A DNA stretch of 64,000 bases, taken from NCBI RefSeq assembly GCF_033115175.1, contig NC_084838.1:47657468-47721467 (forward strand), in the 5' to 3' direction. The translations under genes and the position numbers were made by a program. This document shows positions 58,873 to 64,000 of this stretch, piece after piece. This stretch comes from Lepus europaeus (Eukaryota > Chordata > Mammalia > Lagomorpha > Leporidae). Under the pieces are notes generated by a model. That model was not told where the DNA came from. It made no database searches and saw only the letters and a list, made by a program, of their open reading frames with translations. Numbering within the stretch: the stretch's first letter is position 1; the number at the start of each line of letters is the position of its first letter.

Positions 58873-59980
58873 CCCCACAGTTATAACACTTTAAAGATAC
58901 AGTATGTTTTTTAACAGATTAAGCATAAATTGAAAGCTAAAAAGCCAAGAAAAACTTATTTCAAAAAAGTTCACCTGCAGAATAAACGCTTTTTTACTCT
59001 TAATGTTATAAATTCCAATCTAATTCTGGCCTTAAAACAATCTACTGTTCTCTAGAGTACTATATAGAATTTTGGCAAGTTTCTGGACTTTATTCTGTTT
59101 TAAAACCATCTACTTTCTGTTGTGCAAAACTGGAGTGTTGCACTTCAGCATATTATCAATGTGAGTCTTCTGACTTTAAACTAAGTTGCACTACAACTGG
59201 GAATAGAGTCCCTAAAGCATCTTATCTGAGGTAAGTATTCTACCACTGAGTCAGGATCTAGTTCTCCAAGCAGAGCTATCCTTGATGTGTGGAAGAAGGA
59301 AATAGGAAACAACATTTGGAGAATGTTTGTTACAACTCCACAATGCATGTCCCCGGCAGCTGCTGCCTGCTATGATCACACAAAACGATAAGAAGATGAG
59401 ATATAAGTATCATCCGGATAGAAAGACAGAGCTGAACTGGCTGAAACACGGATGAATTTGCAGGTCAAACATCTCATGATTCTACTTAGATTATCTATCT
59501 CCCTTTGCTGTGTTATGTGTATATTTATAATGCTGTTCCTTGGCTATCTGGGGAGCAAAGGGAGACACACTATGTAGGGTCACCGAAATGTTTTCCATAT
59601 ATAAATATAATTATAAATACATAGCTGTACATATGCTATATATATGATTGTATATTCCGATGGTATATATACAATTTTGTACATATAAAATATTTACTGT
59701 ATTTTGGAAAAATATAAATATTAGATATATTTTAGAGATGACAAACTGACGTTTGAGATTGTCCAAAATGCATCACTTATAAAAGACGGAGTCGACATGT
59801 CAATTTAGATCTCCTAACTCTAAAAGCTGTACACGTAATCATTATGCCACATTGTAACTCTGTAATCCTTCTGTGGCCATTCTCAGTCGGCTTTCTATTA
59901 GTTACTTTGGGGTACGCACACACCCTGAATATTGCAGAGCAGAAACTGAGTCTTATTTATGCTCCACATTTCAGCCCATT

Positions 59981-60024
59981 GTTCTATACCTATTAGGTAT
60001 TTGTTCTATACCTATTAGGTATTT
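59981..60024. repeat. perfect 22-base tandem duplication
   Basis: Two adjacent identical copies of a 22-base unit starting gttctatacctattagg, 86 bases downstream of the IFT74 penultimate-exon donor. Confidence 0.95.
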
Positions 60025-60109
60025 GATAAGTGTGTGTTGAACTGAATTTCATTTGAGTCTTTAAAGAAATTTTTAAAAATCTCAGTGAATTCCCAATTTT
60101 AAAGGATAC

Positions 60110-60170
60110 ATTCTTTCATTACAAAATTATTTTGCTCATGATGTTGCCATTTTCTCTCCAAATTTGTAAG
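60110..60170 (-). CDS. IFT74: IFT74 penultimate coding exon
   Basis: A 61-base exon with AG at 60172-60171 and a GTATCC donor from 60109 downward. It encodes LTNLERKWQHHEQNNF followed by VMKE, then one base of the Phe codon that is completed in the last exon, so the splice phase matches exactly. It is part of the terminal coiled-coil of IFT74. Human has Leu in place of the second His and Ala in place of Val, as recalled. The acceptor is preceded by a T-rich tract. A C-SINE fragment begins only about 60 bases further upstream in the intron. The next upstream exon was not found and should lie beyond position 64000. Confidence 0.94.
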
Positions 60171-60230
60171 CTAAAAATACAAAAGAAAAAGGTTAAATAG
60201 TGTTGATATACAAAACAATTATATGTCCTT

Positions 60231-60342
60231 TTTTTTTTTAATTTTTTTGACAGGCAGAGTGGACAGTGAGAGAGAGAGAGAGACAGAGAGAAAGGTCTTC
60301 CTTTGCCGTTGGTTCACCCTCCAATGGCCGCGTGTCCTTTTG
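60231..60342 (-). repeat. young C-SINE, 5'-truncated (3' 110 bases)
   Basis: A-tail complement, gacaggcagagtggacagtg and the ccctccaatggccgc motif, then an abrupt end. TGTCCTTTT occurs on both sides (60224 onward and 60343 onward), so it is a genuine truncated insertion. Confidence 0.93.
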
Positions 60343-60496
60343 AGAAGATAAGATCAAAGATCCACTCAATTTTAAATCTTATCAAATCCTTTCATTTTAG
60401 TGGTATAAAGCCATAGAAGTTAAAAAAAAGATTAATCAGTAGTAAATAATACAGTGAGGAATTCTACAATAAATTTTACTCTATATGTTTACTTTA

Positions 60497-60852
60497 TTTT
60501 TCTATTTTTTTTTTTTTTATTTTTTTGACAGGCAGAGTGGACAGTGAGAGAGAGACAGAGAGAAAGGTCTTCCTTTTGCCGTTGGTTCACCCTCCAATGG
60601 CCGCCGCGGTTGGCGCGCTGCGGCCGGCGCACCGCGCTGATCCGATGGCAGGAGCCAGGTGCTTCTCCTGGTCTCCCATGGGGTGCAGGACCCAAGCACT
60701 TGGGCCATCCTCCACTGCACTCCCTGGCCACAGCAGAGAGCTGGCCTGGAAGAGGGGCAACCGGGACAGGATCGGTGCCCCGACCGGGACTAGAACCCGG
60801 TGTGCCGGCGCTGCAAGGCGGAGGATTAGCGTAGTGAGCCACAGCGCCGGCC
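60497..60852 (-). repeat. young C-SINE with target-site duplication
   Basis: A full-length reverse copy flanked by TATATGTTTACTTTA at 60482-60496 and 60853-60867. It lies in sense orientation relative to IFT74. Confidence 0.96.
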
Positions 60853-60867
60853 TATATGTTTACTTTA

Positions 60868-63094
60868 ATTAAAATATATTTAAAATGTTTATTGTAACAG
60901 TGAACATGTCAACTGAAAGACAATTTATGATTTTCCTTTTCCTAAAAGAACTTAAAAAAGAATGGGACATGATGGGAATCTCTCCTTGAAATCTGGAAGT
61001 CTAGTGCCACAAATGTAATATATATTCTAACGCTGTCAAAGGTTCAGCTATATAGGAGAAACTTCCTTATTTCCAGGGCTAAATTTCCTGTCTAATTCCA
61101 CAAGCTGTGATAAGAGCAGAGCTGCAGTGTGAAGATTATAAGAGGGCTGGTAAAAAGTTGGCACTGTTACAATAATTTCTGCATCAACAGGAAGCTAATG
61201 TGGATATTATATTGATGGTTGCTTCCTCAGAAGACAATTTTACTGTTATAGAATTAAATTGTTTTTCTGATTCAATTAACCTTGTAACGCTGGGTTACAG
61301 TCTTTCTTTTTTAAGATGCACATAGTTTTTACTAAGCAAAGGATCATCTGAAAAATGAAATTCTAAAACTGCTCTGCCTGAACATTTCAAAGAAGCAATG
61401 AAAAATTTTAAAAATATGGTAAGTGAGGCAGCATTAATAATGTTTCTTTCTACTCTCGTGTTAAAATTATTTTCAGGGCATAAACTCAGTCTTGATGTTG
61501 CATATATTCCATTGTTTCCTCCAGAGACAAATCTAGATACAAGGATGAATCATAAGTAATTAATTATGTGAACTGTATGTGCTGTGAGCTATCACTACTA
61601 AATCAGATATATCTCACTCTGATAGGACCCTGAAGTTAAGATGGTTTTAAGGAAGCAGTCAGCAATTTTTGGCAGTAAATCTCCAATAACCTTTAGCAAA
61701 GTCAAGTACCAGACTTTTTTGTCTTTGTTTCATACAAAGAGGTGGCCTACTTACAATGCAAAACTCTTAAGTGATACACAAATGACAATTTAAAAAAGCA
61801 ACATTATGTCAGATGGTCAAATTATTTTTATATTGTATTTCATTGACCTGCACTTAGGTCTTCAAGGATATCATGAAGCACAAACCCATTTTTGAAAAAA
61901 ATTCCCCCTATAACTTAGTGAAGTAATCTGTTACATAAAATTATTTATAGAAGATAAAAATCAGTTTTTAAAGAGAATACTTGCAGAAGACGACCAGAAT
62001 TTGACTTAATCAGTTGATATTCACAAAAGATGACAAATAATATAGAGAAGGGCTACAAATTGTGGCTTATCTTATGATTTCTGGTTATCAACATAAGAAT
62101 ATAATCAGCACTTAGTGGATGAATAAACAAAATAGCCATTAATTGACTAACAAATGGTGTTTGTCAAGTGTTTTCTACCTCCAGGATATCCAGTGGAAGA
62201 GGAGAGACAATATTCCACAATATATCCAGTATGTTTTTCTAAGGAAAGACAATAACCTCACAAGTATTTTAAGTTTCTTCTCTAGCCCTCAGCCTGACTC
62301 TGTATATTCTAGGATAATTTAGCCACATGTAAGTCTATACTTAGGTTTGCATATTATTAAGTAGAGACAGAATGGTAATTTTGAAATATATTAGTTACCT
62401 CTAAGTTTTTAGTAGTTGAGGCAAATTCTAATGAGACTCTATCCCTCTCAGGAAGAATCTAAGTTGTATCATTTTTTAATGACATATCTATATATTAAAA
62501 TAGCTGATATCACAGCAATGTCATCAAAACAGAAAAAAAAGACTAAAAAATAGGAAAATGCTTATAAACTATATGCACAGAATGGTTTATTTTTTAAAAA
62601 AATAATTAATATGAATGTGAAAATGCAAAGGGAGAAAATTCACAATATTACACCAAACTATTAACAATGTTTGTCACTGAGTAGTGGGAAATCAAATGAC
62701 TTTTTTTTCTATCATACTTCCATATAAATAAAATGAAAGTTTTCGTGCATTTAGCATTTTAAAACATGTACACATTGTGAATATAGATCAATTAATTTGA
62801 GAATGATCAATTTTCTTCAAACCATAATTACTGATTTTTGTATATGACATGTAATGCTTCATCATTCAAAGATATTTGTTGAGCATCTACTCTATACTAA
62901 TCAATAGCACAGTGCTAGAGATAAAGTGAATGAGCAGATATGGTCTCTTCCCTCTCAGAGTTCACAGGCTAGAAGACCTGAGTGTTCTGGTAATCAACAG
63001 CAGGATGAATGATGTGAAAAAAATGTGGCAGCTTTAAGACTGTATGTCCTACGTAAATAATCAGAGATATGAAACAAGAAGTTTAGGGATAGGA
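60868..63094. other. AT-rich intronic sequence
   Basis: Unique; 62860-63010 faintly resembles an ancient interspersed repeat (gagcatctactctatacta). No exon found. Confidence 0.45.
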
Positions 63095-63540
63095 GTGCTC
63101 CTTATAGCATTATTTGAATATTTTTTAAACTAGAAATTACATAAATGTCCAATGATAGGGAACTGGTTCAGTAAATTATGATATATTCATACAGCAGAAT
63201 ATTATATAGCTAATAAGAATCACATTAAAATTATCCGCGCACACACACACACACACACATAAGGGAAAGTACTTCTGTTATACAGTTAACAAACAAGCTA
63301 CCAAACAATGTGTTTACGATACTATTTCTCTGAACATATATAAACAAAAGTGTACTTATGTATATGTATAAATAAATGTATGTGCACATATATCATACAC
63401 ATCAATGGTCTAAAAGAATCCATTCATATCATAATGACAATAAGAATTGTCTCTTCTGGGTAGTCTAAGAGACTGGTTATTACAATTTATTTTATTTGCA
63501 GTTTTTATGAGTTTTCAAAATTTCTACCTTAGAAATGCTT
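63095..63540 (+). mobile_element. old L1M/HAL1-like 3' relic
   Basis: aaatgtccaatgatagggaa, then cagcagaatattatatagct, then the aaaatttctacctta block match ancient L1-type 3' sequence. A (CA)n tract (63238-63260) is embedded. Confidence 0.6.
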
Positions 63541-63679
63541 TACTTTTGAACTTTTGTTCAAGCTGTTACCAGTGTATCACAAAGGTTTTGCCTAGGACAG
63601 TAAGCACAGAACGGTCCGTCAACATGGTTTTAGAAGGCAAAATTCATTCATTCTGAGGTGAGATGGTATAGAACCTGGC

Positions 63680-64000
63680 TCAGGAGCACTAGCTGTTAGG
63701 GAAATGCAAATCAAAACCACAATGAGGTTTCACCTCGCCCTGGTTAGAATGGCTCTCATATATAAATCAACAAACAAAAAATGCTGGTGAGGATGTGGGG
63801 AAAAAGGTACCCTAATCCACTGTTGGTGCAAATGTAAACTGATACTGTGGAAGACAGTATGGATAGCTCAGAAATCTGAATATGGACCTATCACACTACT
63901 CAGCTATACCACTCCTGGGAATTTATCCAAATGAAAAGAAATCAGCATATGAAAGAGTGATCTGCACCCTCAGGTTTATTTAGCTCGATTCACAATAGCT
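63680..64000 (+). mobile_element. L1 ORF2 C-terminal fragment, runs off the window
   Basis: agggaaatgcaaatcaaaac, then ggtgaggatgtggggaaaaa, then atacca-ctcctgggaattt mark the ORF2 end. It is closest to the rabbit L1 at 55840-56178, with which it shares the YERV-I-C-like end region. Confidence 0.88.

Larger units (their letters stand above)
60171..64000 (-). other. IFT74: IFT74 intron upstream of the penultimate exon (partial)
   Basis: The intron runs off the right edge. It contains one 5'-truncated and one full-length young C-SINE close to the exon, about 2.2 kb of AT-rich unique sequence (60868-63090), an old L1-like relic and the start of a sense-strand L1 fragment. I searched it for the preceding IFT74 exon (the residues before LTNLERK) and did not find it. 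Confidence 0.85.

Noticed and set aside
59140..59300. possible tRNA-like or exon-like sequence in the IFT74 intron
   Set aside because: No tRNA fold boxes with correct spacing and no IFT74 reading frame.
60868..64000. search for the next upstream IFT74 exon
   Set aside because: No frame encoding the residues expected before LTNLERK with proper splice sites was found; it probably lies beyond the window.

Overview
The window is mammalian nuclear DNA, almost certainly from a leporid and most likely the European rabbit (Oryctolagus cuniculus). The main evidence is about 54 copies of the lagomorph C-repeat SINE, a tRNA-derived element with a B-box of the GGTTCTAGTCC type, and several copies of the rabbit-type L1 3' UTR. 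Long open frames are few, and nearly all are translations of SINEs or L1s. No bacterial, viral, CRISPR or operon-like structure was seen.

Two protein-coding genes can be recognised, both on the minus strand. The first coding exon of TEK (TIE2, the angiopoietin receptor) lies at 17294-17345. It encodes the signal peptide and ends in a clean GTAAG splice donor. Everything below 17294 is therefore TEK intron 1, and the sequence just above it is the TEK 5' UTR and promoter region. The last two coding exons of IFT74 (an intraflagellar transport complex B subunit) lie at 60110-60170 and 58617-58735, followed by a short 3' UTR with an AATAAA signal. Both genes are read from high to low coordinates, so the end of IFT74 faces the start of TEK across about 41 kb. 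This is the same order and relative orientation as on human chromosome 9p21.

Layout: 1-17293 is TEK intron 1, packed with SINEs, MIR relics and a Tigger-like relic. 17294 to about 17700 is TEK exon 1, inside a 5.6-kb block without SINEs (15184-20796). From about 17.7 kb to 58.5 kb is the intergenic region. It contains an antisense old L1M (24.4-26.4 kb), sense L1M relics (30.8-34.8 kb), a long antisense L1 of about 4.6 kb (40.4-45.0 kb) and a sense L1 complex (49.8-57.5 kb) in which a second L1 and several SINEs are nested with readable target-site duplications. 58.5-64 kb is the 3' end of IFT74, with two intronic C-SINEs just upstream of its penultimate exon; the window ends inside another sense L1.

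No undescribed biological system was found. The observations most worth checking are an upstream ORF that overlaps the TEK start codon, a triple GGAA (ETS-type) cluster in the TEK leader, the nested transposon insertions, a C-SINE that carried extra 3' sequence inside one pair of duplications, and an unidentified non-L1 segment at 45.0-45.3 kb.
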